A program made the position numbers and the translations under genes. The notes below the pieces were generated by a model. That model made no database searches, was not told where the DNA came from, and saw only the letters and a list, made by a program, of their open reading frames with translations. Positions 18,101 to 26,304 of a stretch of 35,502 bases of DNA are shown in pieces; the stretch's first letter is position 1, and each line of letters begins with the position of its first letter. The stretch is from Lachnospiraceae bacterium (GTDB lineage Bacteria; Bacillota; Clostridia; Lachnospirales; Lachnospiraceae), in NCBI GenBank assembly GCA_017467805.1, contig JAFUKJ010000032.1, positions 1 through 35,502 of the forward strand, written 5' to 3'.

Positions 18101-18363
18101 ATGATTAAGATTATTACAATCAGCAGAAAGTTTGGCAGTGGTGTAAGAACCATTGGCAAGGAAGTGGCAGAAAAACTTGGTATTCCATGTTATGACAAGT
18201 ATTAAATTGAAAAGATAGCAGAGGATTGGACGGATTATCTAATGCAGATAAGATTTGGATAGCACAGATGAAAGTTATTGAGGAACTGACAGAAAAGGGC
18301 GCTATGTTATTGTATTAAGATGTGCGGACTATGTGCTTAGAGAGTGTAAAGATGTCTTAGCAA
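18101..18363 (+). pseudogene. Decayed cytidylate kinase-like (PF13189-type) gene
   Basis: The frame begins well, with GAAGGAGG upstream and ITISRKFGSGVRTIGK followed by EVAEKLGIPCYDKY, which is the P-loop region of cytidylate kinase-like proteins. It stops at TAA 18203-18205. Later fragments of the same family are readable in other frames: ADKIWIAQMKVIEELTEKG near 18244 and YVIVLRCADYVLRECKDVL near 18304. So the gene has a nonsense codon plus frameshifts and a deletion. The P-loop also has Val in place of a Gly expected in the family. In related bacteria I recall this kinase-like gene next to a DUF2798 gene, as here. Confidence 0.75.
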
Positions 18364-18555
18364 GATGATTACAGAAAAGTTCATATGATTTTTCTTGACT
18401 TTTTGAGCTTTTATTTGATACACTTTGCATTGTTAAAACAAAATATTGCAAAAAACGACACAAGTATTGCTTTGGCAAGTAAATCTGATTACGGTACAAG
18501 AAATAGGATTTCACAAAGCATACTTGTATTTTTTTGCGCAAAAGGGAGGATTATT

Positions 18556-19119
18556 ATGCCTAGAAATCAATTTCAGCGAATGATATTCGCACTACTGACA
18601 GTTATTGTCACCGTTCATTCCTATGTGTTTTACAGCTTATATGTAGTGAATGGAGATTACTTTTTATCAATCGAAGGTGCTACCAGTGTAATTGATGGTA
18701 TCAATTTAAACGGTGGTGTCATGATGTTTGGAAGAATGTTCCCGATTTGGGCGGTAGTATTATTGGAGTTCTGTCTTGCATATACACTTGAATGTGTAAT
18801 GGGAAGTCCATGTTCTTTCAAACTAGCTTGTATAGTGTTTGACCCTAAGACTACACATCCGGTCTTATTTGAAACAGCAATAATATGTGCAACAGTAGGT
18901 CTTATGTGTCCAGCTATGAGCTTTTTGGCAGCTTTTATCTACTATCCATACTATGCTGGATTTAATGTATTTACCTTTTTGGCAAACTGGTTAGAGCTTA
19001 TATGCTACAATTTTCCGTTTGCTTTCTTTACACAGTTATTCTTTATACAGCCTTTGATTCGTACACTGTTTAAGGTTATTTTTGCAAAGGATATTAAAAA
19101 CAGAAAAGAGCAGTGGTAA
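18556..19119 (+). CDS. DUF2798 domain membrane protein
   Basis: A 187-residue protein with four main hydrophobic helices in a duplicated arrangement. Each half shows the DUF2798 pattern: FALLTVIVTVHSYVFYSLYV in the first, and AIICATVGLMCPAMSFLAA with FFTQLFFIQPLIRTLF in the second. The start at 18556 has GGGAGGA about 5 nt upstream. The frame continues upstream to 18385, but that part is poorly conserved in character and lacks a ribosome binding site. Function is unknown. A weak TTGACT/GATACA promoter pair (18395-18422) lies upstream, so it could be expressed without the decayed kinase gene. Confidence 0.82.
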   Translation: MPRNQFQRMIFALLTVIVTVHSYVFYSLYVVNGDYFLSIEGATSVIDGINLNGGVMMFGRMFPIWAVVLLEFCLAYTLECVMGSPCSFKLACIVFDPKTTHPVLFETAIICATVGLMCPAMSFLAAFIYYPYYAGFNVFTFLANWLELICYNFPFAFFTQLFFIQPLIRTLFKVIFAKDIKNRKEQW

Positions 19120-19202
19120 ATTAAATCTTTGGATGTAGGTGTTCAATTTCAGTTTGTCGAAGTTTCTTCCAATCCCAATTTATAAAAACATATACATCAT
19201 TA

Positions 19203-19236
19203 AAAGAAAATGTTATTAGGCATTTTCTTTTTCTTT
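19203..19236 (+). terminator. Terminator after the DUF2798 gene
   Basis: AAAGAAAATG (19203-19212) pairs perfectly with CATTTTCTTT (19221-19230), followed by TTCTTT. Confidence 0.75.
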
Positions 19237-19312
19237 GTACCAAATATCTTGAGTGTACAGGTGTAGTGCCCCTTTAAAATCCGCCATGCCGACAGACTCA
19301 CAAGCTTGCGCG

Positions 19313-19342
19313 CAAAATGGCCTGCCGCTTATGCGACAGGCC
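19313..19342 (-). terminator. Terminator after spoVG
   Basis: On the minus strand GGCCTGTCGC pairs with GCGGCAGGCC (one wobble) around an ATAA loop (19319-19342), followed by ATTTT. It lies 23 bp beyond the spoVG stop. Confidence 0.8.
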
Positions 19343-19365
19343 TATAACCCACATTTATTAAAAAC

Positions 19366-19638
19366 TTACTCCTCTACTGGCTCAAGAAGCGCTTTCTCAT
19401 AAGCCTTAAGGATAGTAGTCTGAATCATCTCACGTGTTCCTGAGTTGATTGGATGAGCAATATCTCTGTACTCTCCGTCAGCAGATTTCTTACTTGGCAT
19501 TGCGATGAAGAGCCCCTTCTCGCCCTCAATAACCTTAATGTCGTGAACGACAAATTCATCATTGATAGTAATGGAAACCACTGCCTTCATTTTTCCTTCT
19601 TTTGTAATAATACGAACGCGAACATCTGTAATCGTCAT
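19366..19638 (-). CDS. spoVG: Septation/sporulation regulator SpoVG
   Basis: A 90-residue protein of the usual length. It begins with [10 protein letters not shown] and has the conserved [17 protein letters not shown]-like strand-helix region, FIAMPSKK and RDIAHPINS(G)TR. SpoVG is a small nucleic-acid-binding regulator needed for spore cortex and septum control in Bacillus and for global control in other Bacillota. AAGGGGG lies upstream of the ATG. No convincing sigma-H promoter was found in the 97-bp gap to glgD. In Bacillus subtilis spoVG lies near prs and pth; here prs is about 7 kb away on the other strand. Confidence 0.97.
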   Translation of the reverse strand: MTITDVRVRIITKEGKMKAVVSITINDEFVVHDIKVIEGEKGLFIAMPSKKSADGEYRDIAHPINSGTREMIQTTILKAYEKALLEPVEE

Positions 19639-19735
19639 TCTTAAGTTCCCCCTTTTGCAAGCTATTCCGGTTATTTACACAAACACTCACAGAGTTTCAT
19701 TGCGAAACCCCTGCGCTATTCTTACGCGCAATTAC

Positions 19736-20854
19736 TTATAATACATACCTCTCATTTTTCTCGACCACAACCTTTATACCATTTTCCCCAACATGGTATG
19801 AGTTTGCTCTAATGGTGTCTCGGCTTTCTACGATACAATTCTCAATGTGGGTGTTGTCTCCAAGATATACACCATTCAAAATGATAGAGTTTTTAATATA
19901 ACAGTTGTTGCCTACATACACCTCTTTAAAGATAACGGAATCCTCAACAGTTCCATTAACAATACATCCACTGGAGATTAAGCTGTTCTTAATCTTGGCA
20001 CCAGGGTTGTACTTTGCAGGTGGCAGGTCATCAACTCTTGAATATACGTCAGGATACTGCTTGAAGAAGTAATCTCTGACCTCTGGCTTTAAGAAATCCA
20101 TATTGGTCTCGAAATAATCTTCTACTGAAGCGATATTCTTCCAATACTCATCAATCTTGTAGCCGTATATTCTCTTTAAATCTTTATAGCGAATAAGAAT
20201 GTCCTGTACAAAATCGTACCTTCCATCTTCTGCGCACTTCTCCAAAAGTTCGATAAGCTGTCTTCTTCTGATGACATAGATACCGCAGGAAACGGTATGT
20301 GACTTCGCCACCATCGGCTTCTCCTCGAACTCGTAAATACGTCCGTCATCATCCATCTTCACGGTTCCGTATCTCTCCATATCTGTCTCAACAGGCATAT
20401 CCTTTACTACTACGGTAATATCTGCCTTCTTTGCGATATGGTGCTCTAAAACTTTATTATAATCCATCTTATAAACGCAATCACCTGTTGCGATTACAAC
20501 ATATGGCTCATGACTTCTCTTTAAGAATAAGAGATTCTGATAAATACTGTCCGCTGTACCACGGTACCAGTTACTGTTATCTGGTGTAACAGTTGGTGAA
20601 AATACATATAAACCACCCTGCTTACGACCAAAATCCCACCACTTGGATGAGCTTAAATGCTCATGAAGACTTCTGGCATTATACTGTGTAATGACAGCAA
20701 CCTTCTGAATATGAGAGTTTGACATATTACTCAATGTAAAGTCAATACTTCTGTAGCTGCCTGCAACCGGCATAGCTGAAATGGCTCTCTTATTAGAAAG
20801 CTCTCTCATTCTTCTATTATTTCCACCTGCTAATACAATACCTACTGCTCTCAT
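19736..20854 (-). CDS. glgD: Glycogen biosynthesis protein GlgD (ADP-glucose pyrophosphorylase-like subunit)
   Basis: A 372-residue paralogue of GlgC. The nucleotidyltransferase domain starts with GIVLAGGNNRRM in place of the GlgC GGQGSR loop, and continues with KRAISAMPVAGSYRSIDFTLSN. GDCVYKMDY corresponds to the Glg[10 protein letters not shown] site, and FEEKP is kept. The C-terminus is a left-handed beta helix of hexapeptide type (SVIFKEVYVGNNCYIKNSII). In Bacillota GlgD partners with GlgC in a heterotetramer and modulates its activity. The start at 20854 lies 1 nt beyond the glgC stop, so translation is coupled; a GTG at 20863 is an alternative. Confidence 0.95.
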   Translation of the reverse strand: MRAVGIVLAGGNNRRMRELSNKRAISAMPVAGSYRSIDFTLSNMSNSHIQKVAVITQYNARSLHEHLSSSKWWDFGRKQGGLYVFSPTVTPDNSNWYRGTADSIYQNLLFLKRSHEPYVVIATGDCVYKMDYNKVLEHHIAKKADITVVVKDMPVETDMERYGTVKMDDDGRIYEFEEKPMVAKSHTVSCGIYVIRRRQLIELLEKCAEDGRYDFVQDILIRYKDLKRIYGYKIDEYWKNIASVEDYFETNMDFLKPEVRDYFFKQYPDVYSRVDDLPPAKYNPGAKIKNSLISSGCIVNGTVEDSVIFKEVYVGNNCYIKNSIILNGVYLGDNTHIENCIVESRDTIRANSYHVGENGIKVVVEKNERYVL

Positions 20855-20855
20855 A

Positions 20856-22124
20856 TTACTCACCCGCCTTTACCAATGTCTTGCCGCTATCTAAGATGCC
20901 TTCCGGATAATCCTCAGGTGTCGTGCTGCCGGATACCACACTGTTCTTACCGATTTTAACGTTATCAGGAATAACCGTCCTGTCTCCGATGGTAACAAGT
21001 CCCTGATTATAAATATGAGGAGCTGTATCATTGTCCTTCTCAGGCATGGTACCAAGCTCTACATGATTACCTATTCTAACCTCTTCTGCAATAATTGCCT
21101 TCTCTACAACACAGTTATCCCCAATCTGTGTCTGATTCATAATAATAGAATCTCGGATTACTGTTCCTTTACCTATCGTTACACCGCAGCCAATAACGGA
21201 ATTGTACACTTCTCCATATATCTCAGAGCCTTCTCCGATGATACAACGCTCAATAACGCTATCTGAAGCTATGTACTGTGGTGGAAGCACGTCACTCTTA
21301 GTATAAATTCTCCAATACTCTTCATACAAATTAAACTCAGGTACAATATCGATAAGCTCCATATTTGCTTCCCAATATGAACTTAATGTTCCTACGTCCT
21401 TCCAGTATCCGTTAAATTCGTAGGTATACATTGGTGTACCCTTTCCATGACAATATGGAATGATATGTTTACCGAAATCCAATGCAGACTGATCCTTCAT
21501 GGTAATCAGCGCTTCCTTCAAAGTCTTCCAATTGAAAATATAAATACCCATGGAAGCTAAGTTACTTCTTGGATTCTCAGGCTTTTCTTCAAAATCAACA
21601 ATTCTCTTATTCTCATCTGCAATAACAATACCAAATCTCTTTGCCTCTTCCATTGGTACAGGCATTGATGCAATCGTTACCTCTGCTCCGCTCTCTTTAT
21701 GGAAATCGAGCATTACCTCGTAATCCATCTTATAAATATGATCACCTGACAAAATCAATACATAATCAGGATTATATGACTCCATATACTCCAGATTCTG
21801 ATAAATCGCGTTGGCAGTTCCTGTGTACCACTCGCTGTTACCACTCTTCTCATATGGTGGCAATACCGCAACGCCTCCGATATTCCTATCCAAATCCCAA
21901 GGAATACCAATTCCAATGTGACCATTCAGCTTTAATGGCTGGTACTGGGTTAAAACTCCGACAGTATCTACGCCAGAATTAATACAATTACTCAGTGGAA
22001 AATCGATAATTCTGTACTTCCCCCCAAAAGCAACTGCAGGTTTTGCCATCTTGGATGTCAGGATACCCAGTCTTGAACCCTGTCCACCTGCTAAAAGCAT
22101 GGCTATCATTTCTTTCTTAATCAT
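20856..22124 (-). CDS. glgC: Glucose-1-phosphate adenylyltransferase GlgC
   Basis: A 422-residue enzyme that makes ADP-glucose from glucose 1-phosphate and ATP, the first committed step of glycogen synthesis. It contains [14 protein letters not shown] with [20 protein letters not shown], the catalytic Asp in [10 protein letters not shown] and FEEKPENP for glucose 1-phosphate binding. A C-terminal left-handed beta helix starts near residue 290. The start at 22124 has AGGGGTGA upstream. It is the first gene of the glgC-glgD pair, with a strong promoter 95-125 bp upstream. No glgA, glgB or glgP is present in the window. Confidence 0.97.
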   Translation of the reverse strand: MIKKEMIAMLLAGGQGSRLGILTSKMAKPAVAFGGKYRIIDFPLSNCINSGVDTVGVLTQYQPLKLNGHIGIGIPWDLDRNIGGVAVLPPYEKSGNSEWYTGTANAIYQNLEYMESYNPDYVLILSGDHIYKMDYEVMLDFHKESGAEVTIASMPVPMEEAKRFGIVIADENKRIVDFEEKPENPRSNLASMGIYIFNWKTLKEALITMKDQSALDFGKHIIPYCHGKGTPMYTYEFNGYWKDVGTLSSYWEANMELIDIVPEFNLYEEYWRIYTKSDVLPPQYIASDSVIERCIIGEGSEIYGEVYNSVIGCGVTIGKGTVIRDSIIMNQTQIGDNCVVEKAIIAEEVRIGNHVELGTMPEKDNDTAPHIYNQGLVTIGDRTVIPDNVKIGKNSVVSGSTTPEDYPEGILDSGKTLVKAGE

Positions 22125-22219
22125 GTTGTCACCCCTTCTAAGTAATCCGAAAGTTAATGAACATATGCTCATTACACCTATACAACAATCACGTGTTAAC
22201 CATGAAAATGTGTATTCCT

Positions 22220-22248
22220 ATTATAACATATCATTTACATAAAGTGAA
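22220..22248 (-). promoter_or_regulatory. Sigma-A promoter of glgCD
   Basis: On the minus strand TTCACT (22243-22248) and a perfect TATAAT (22220-22225) are spaced by exactly 17 nt, giving a leader of about 90 nt before glgC. The gap 22125-22471 is divergent; on the plus strand a TATAAT near 22422 may serve murC. Nothing else was recognised there. Confidence 0.65.
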
Positions 22249-22471
22249 CAATTTTAGGCTTTTTCGGAGAGATTCCAAGTATTGTATATTATTACAACAA
22301 TTAACTGCTTTACACTATATATATCGACAGTTTTCAGAAAACATAAAGAGTTTACAATCATTATTTTTCAAAAAATTTTTTATACCTCATTTTAAGATGG
22401 AAATATTGACTGAAAGGGTATATAATTTCATATAATTGACAATAACTCTAAAGCTATGGAGGATAATATAT

Positions 22472-23851
22472 ATGTATCAGATAAATTTTAAACAGCCTAT
22501 TCATGTTCACTTTATGGGAATTGGCGGTATCAGCATGAGTGGACTCGCCGAGGTTTTATTAGATGCGGGTTTTACCATCAGCGGTTCTGATGACCGTAAA
22601 TCGCCGCTCACTGAGCATTTGGCATCTCTTGGTGCAAAGATATCTTATGGATTACGCGCTGAAAATATTACCACTAACATTGATTTGGTCGTATACACTG
22701 CTGCCATTTCTGCAGACAATCCTGAATATGTTGAAGCTGCTTCTAAGGGAATTCCTATGATGACCAGAGCTTCTCTATTAGGACAGATTATGCGAAATTA
22801 TAAGACACCAATTGCAATCAGTGGAACGCACGGCAAGACTACAACTACCTCCATGGTATCAGAGGTACTTCTTGCTGCCGATGCTGACCCAACACTTTCT
22901 ATTGGTGGAATCTTAAAGTCCATTGGTGGAAATATCCGTGTCGGTAAGTCAGAGTACTTCGTAACAGAAGCTTGTGAATACACCAACTCTTTTTTCAGTT
23001 TTTTTCCACGAATCAGCATTATTTTAAATATAGAAGAAGACCATATGGATTTCTTTAAGGATATTCATGAAATAAGAGATTCTTTCCATCGTTTTGCAGG
23101 TCTTTTACCTGAGGATGGTTATCTCATCATGAATAGCGGTATTGAAAATTATAAAGAGCTGACTTCTGATTTGGCCTGCGATGTGATTACCTTTGGAAAA
23201 GACCATGCATCCGATTATAGCTATACTGATATCAGCTATGATGAGTTTGGCAGACCAACCTATACTTTATTAAAGAAAGGCGAACCACAATATCAGGTAT
23301 CCCTTGGCGTTGTAGGTGAGCATAACATACTTAATTCACTTTCTGTTATTGCTTTAATGGACATTCTTGGAATGGATTCTTCGACAGTACTTAGTGCGCT
23401 TAAAAGATTCACAGGTACCGACCGTCGTTTTGAGGTAAAGGGTAAAATCGGCGGTATCACAATATTAGATGACTATGCACATCATCCAACAGAAATTGAA
23501 GCAACCTTAAAGGCTGCTGCTAACTATCCGCATAGCAGATTGTGGTGTGTATTCCAGCCTCATACTTATACACGTACCAAGGCATTTTTGACTGATTTTG
23601 CTAAAGCACTTTCTCTTGCTGATGAGATTGTCTTAACTGATATCTATGCCGCAAGAGAGAAAAATACGATTGGAATTACCTCCAATGATTTAAGAAAGGA
23701 AATTGAAAAGCTGGGCAAAACCTGTCATTATTTCCATTCTTTCGACGAAATAGAAAATTTTTTATTAGAAAATTGTATCAACGGTGATTTGTTGATAACT
23801 ATGGGCGCGGGAGATGTTGTAAAAATCGGCGAAAATCTCTTAGGAAATTAA
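22472..23851 (+). CDS. murC: UDP-N-acetylmuramate--L-alanine ligase MurC
   Basis: A 459-residue Mur ligase that adds L-Ala to UDP-MurNAc using ATP in peptidoglycan synthesis. The N-terminal UDP-binding Rossmann motif is FMGIGGISMSGLA (14-26). The ATP loop is SGTHGKTTTTSM (117-128). The central EACEYTNSFF and NIEEDHMDFF segments and the C-terminal DDYAHHPTEI and HTYTRT motifs are all present. The start at 22472 has GGAGGA 8 nt upstream. It stands just before the DnaA-box cluster and the dnaD-dnaI-prs genes, and is divergent from glgC. Confidence 0.97.
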   Translation: MYQINFKQPIHVHFMGIGGISMSGLAEVLLDAGFTISGSDDRKSPLTEHLASLGAKISYGLRAENITTNIDLVVYTAAISADNPEYVEAASKGIPMMTRASLLGQIMRNYKTPIAISGTHGKTTTTSMVSEVLLAADADPTLSIGGILKSIGGNIRVGKSEYFVTEACEYTNSFFSFFPRISIILNIEEDHMDFFKDIHEIRDSFHRFAGLLPEDGYLIMNSGIENYKELTSDLACDVITFGKDHASDYSYTDISYDEFGRPTYTLLKKGEPQYQVSLGVVGEHNILNSLSVIALMDILGMDSSTVLSALKRFTGTDRRFEVKGKIGGITILDDYAHHPTEIEATLKAAANYPHSRLWCVFQPHTYTRTKAFLTDFAKALSLADEIVLTDIYAAREKNTIGITSNDLRKEIEKLGKTCHYFHSFDEIENFLLENCINGDLLITMGAGDVVKIGENLLGN

Positions 23852-24048
23852 TTATCCACACTATCCACATCTTTTTTGGTTCAAAACGGACAAAACTGAT
23901 GTGGATATTTTTATTTTCCATCCACATAATCGCCGTCATTTTTTCACACCCTCAAAGCCCTTATTTTATATGGCTTTTATCTGTTACCCCTTACCCTGCA
24001 TCCACAATATCCACATTATCCACATTTGGCGCAAACCCAGTATTCACA
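23852..24048 (+). promoter_or_regulatory. Cluster of DnaA-box-like 9-mers upstream of dnaD-dnaI
   Basis: Perfect TTATCCACA boxes lie at 23852-23860 and 24016-24024. Near matches lie at 23861-23869 (CTATCCACA), 23900-23908 (ATATCCACA, minus strand), 23918-23926, 23998-24006, 24007-24015 (ATATCCACA) and 24040-24048 (GTATTCACA). Three boxes at 23998-24024 are directly contiguous, as are two at 23852-23869. The box at 23852 abuts the murC stop codon. DnaA boxes bind the initiator DnaA. Here they could control the replication genes downstream or titrate DnaA. Confidence 0.65.
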
Positions 24049-24071
24049 AGGCTTTGCGGACCTCGGGGGAC

Positions 24072-24099
24072 TTGTTTTTTTTTAGGGTTATGTTACAAT
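24072..24099 (+). promoter_or_regulatory. Candidate promoter of dnaD-dnaI-prs
   Basis: TTGTTT (24072-24077) and TACAAT (24094-24099) are 16 nt apart, 24 bp after the last DnaA-like box and 77 bp before dnaD. This places the DnaA boxes just upstream of the RNA polymerase site. Confidence 0.45.
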
Positions 24100-24175
24100 A
24101 CATTTACTTTAAGAGACAACATACAGGAAGCGGAAATATCAGACGCCGTTTCTGCGAAAGGCATGGTTAAAAGGG

Positions 24176-25306
24176 ATGAATCGTCTAAACATTTATAAAC
24201 CTTCACACAAAGAGCAGACAATGCTTTCTAACTATTTTATTGATGAATTTATGGCTGACGCAAATGATGCACAGCTTAAGATATATTTATTTCTTATCCG
24301 CATGATGAGTGCAAATCTTCCAACCAGCGTTTGTGATATTGCAGACAAATTCAACTACACAGAGAAGGATGTTTTACGAGCATTGATGTACTGGGAATCC
24401 AGACAGCTTCTTAGCTTAGAGTACGATGCTGCTCATAACTTAACAGGTATTCAGGTACTTTCTTTGGATAATCCATACGAGATTCAGAAGCCTGCAACAC
24501 GCATCACTCCAGTTCTATCCTTTGTAAGACCAGCGTCCATGCAGACAGGCATGACTGCACCAGCTGCAAGACCTGTAGCACAGACTGCTTTTACAACGCC
24601 TGTAACTACAGCTTCTATCAGCCAGTATCCGATACAGCAGGTTGCGAACACTCCAGTTAAGCCTGAGTACTCTTTGGATGATTTGAAAGTATTTAAGAGC
24701 AACGAAGATGCTCAGCAGATTCTCTTTGTTGCAGAGCAGTATCTTGGCAGACAGCTTACCCGCAAGGATATGGAGACTGTTCTCTTCATCTATGATACAC
24801 TTGGCTTCACATCAGATTTAATCGATTATCTGATTCAGCACTGTGTAGAGAAGGGAAAGAAAGATTTCCGCTATATCGAAAAGGTAGCTCTTGCATGGGC
24901 TGACCAGGGAATCACCACTCCAAAGGAGGCACAGGAGATTTCCAAGCAGTATGACAAGACTGTATATACGATTATGAAGTCCTTAGGTAAGAACAGTTTA
25001 CCTGCTCCTAAGGAGATGGAATATATCAATAAATGGACTAAGGAATACGGCTTCCTCTTAGATGTCATTCAGGAGGCATGTGATAAAACAGTTTTAACCA
25101 CTGACAATCACCGTTTTGCATACGCAGATGGTATTCTTACCAAGTGGTATCAGGCAGGTGTTCATCACAAGTCAGATATTCCACAGGCTGATGCTTCATA
25201 TCAGCGCATGAACCAGAATCAAAAGATGCAGAATAATAAGTTCAATCGTTTTGAGCAGAATACATATGATTATGATGAGCTTGAAGCGGCAATACTTAGC
25301 AACTAG
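24176..25306 (+). CDS. DnaD/DnaB_2 domain replication initiation protein
   Basis: A 376-residue protein. The N-terminal winged helix (about 16-85, SNYFIDEFMADANDAQLKIY) resembles DnaD. A Pro/Thr/Ala-rich linker covers about 105-160. Two DnaB_2/DnaD C-terminal-type helical domains follow, about 180-250 (YLGRQLTRKDMETVLFIYDT) and about 265-345 (YINKWTKEYGF). DnaD and DnaB help load the replicative helicase in Bacillota. The ATG at 24176 is tight to AAAAGGG; an ATG at 24221 is an alternative start with a weak site. It is followed 16 bp later by the DnaI-like gene, and both probably form one helicase-loading operon. Confidence 0.9.
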   Translation: MNRLNIYKPSHKEQTMLSNYFIDEFMADANDAQLKIYLFLIRMMSANLPTSVCDIADKFNYTEKDVLRALMYWESRQLLSLEYDAAHNLTGIQVLSLDNPYEIQKPATRITPVLSFVRPASMQTGMTAPAARPVAQTAFTTPVTTASISQYPIQQVANTPVKPEYSLDDLKVFKSNEDAQQILFVAEQYLGRQLTRKDMETVLFIYDTLGFTSDLIDYLIQHCVEKGKKDFRYIEKVALAWADQGITTPKEAQEISKQYDKTVYTIMKSLGKNSLPAPKEMEYINKWTKEYGFLLDVIQEACDKTVLTTDNHRFAYADGILTKWYQAGVHHKSDIPQADASYQRMNQNQKMQNNKFNRFEQNTYDYDELEAAILSN

Positions 25307-25322
25307 AAGAAAGGTCGACACA

Positions 25323-26294
25323 ATGCCACTTACTAACAGTCAATATGATAGCATTATCCGAGCATATGAAGAAAAACAACGAGCTTCCAGACATCGTCTG
25401 GAGGCTCATACTGAAATTGTATACAGACAAATTCCTAACTATGAGGAGCTGGACAGACAGGTTTCCCGTATTTCTATTGAACAGGGACGTAAGCTCCTTA
25501 GTGGTGACGAAAGCGCACTTCCCGAGTTGAAGAAAAAGCTTCGTGAGCTTTCTGCAAAGAAAGCTTCTCTTTTAGAACAGCATGGCTTTGCCGCAGATTA
25601 TCTGACACAGACCTACGAATGCAATGCCTGCAAGGACACAGGTTATGTGGATAATCGCAAATGCACTTGTTTCCGCAGAGCCGAAATCGACCTTATCTAC
25701 GAACAATCCAACATTAAGAATTTATTGAAAACCGAGAATTTTGACCACCTCTCCTATGATTATTATCAGGGTGAAGACCTTGAAAGATTTAGGAATGCTG
25801 TAAAAGAGTGCGAAAAATTCATAAAAAACTTTAATTCGGACTACCATAATCTGTTTTTTTATGGTACAGTAGGTACTGGTAAGTCATTCCTATCTTCATG
25901 CATTGCCAAAGAAATCATTGAGCAAGGGAAGTTAGTTATCTATTTTAGCTCTACTCAATTGTTTGATGCTTTATCAAAGAGTACCTTTGATAAGGACAGC
26001 AAGGAGGCAATGTCGGGGATTTACGAAGATATTTATGAGTGTGATTTACTGATTATTGATGACCTGGGAACAGAACTTACTAATGCATTTGTATCGTCTC
26101 AGCTTTTTTCCTGTTTAAACAACAGACATCTGCGTAAGAAATCTACGATTATTACAACGAATCTGTCATTACCAGAATTAAGAGACCGATACTCCGACAG
26201 AATCTTTTCCCGCATTACAAGCAATTATGGGATATGCAAACTATCCGGTAAAGATATCCGGATACAGAAAAAAATGTCGAACAATAGAAAGTGA
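25323..26294 (+). CDS. DnaI/DnaC-like helicase loader ATPase
   Basis: A 323-residue AAA+ protein. The N-terminal helical region (1-90) is followed by a four-Cys zinc-binding set (Cys100, 103, 114, 116). The ATPase domain has Walker A GTVGTGKS (181-188), Walker B LLIIDDLG (242-249), a sensor-like TTNLSLPEL and an Arg-rich RYSDRIFSRI. This layout matches DnaI/DnaC loaders that put the replicative helicase on DNA. The start at 25323 has AAAGG 8 nt upstream. It lies 16 bp after the DnaD-like gene and 10 bp before prs. Confidence 0.93.
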   Translation: MPLTNSQYDSIIRAYEEKQRASRHRLEAHTEIVYRQIPNYEELDRQVSRISIEQGRKLLSGDESALPELKKKLRELSAKKASLLEQHGFAADYLTQTYECNACKDTGYVDNRKCTCFRRAEIDLIYEQSNIKNLLKTENFDHLSYDYYQGEDLERFRNAVKECEKFIKNFNSDYHNLFFYGTVGTGKSFLSSCIAKEIIEQGKLVIYFSSTQLFDALSKSTFDKDSKEAMSGIYEDIYECDLLIIDDLGTELTNAFVSSQLFSCLNNRHLRKKSTIITTNLSLPELRDRYSDRIFSRITSNYGICKLSGKDIRIQKKMSNNRK

Positions 26295-26304
26295 GGATTT
26301 TCGC

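Noticed and set aside
19639-19735. Sigma-H promoter for spoVG
   Set aside because: I looked for the AGGA-type -35 and GAAT-type -10 at proper spacing and found only partial matches.
23852-24048. The DnaA-box cluster as a proven chromosome origin
   Set aside because: dnaA and dnaN are not in the window and no clear unwinding element was seen, so only a DnaA-binding cluster is claimed.
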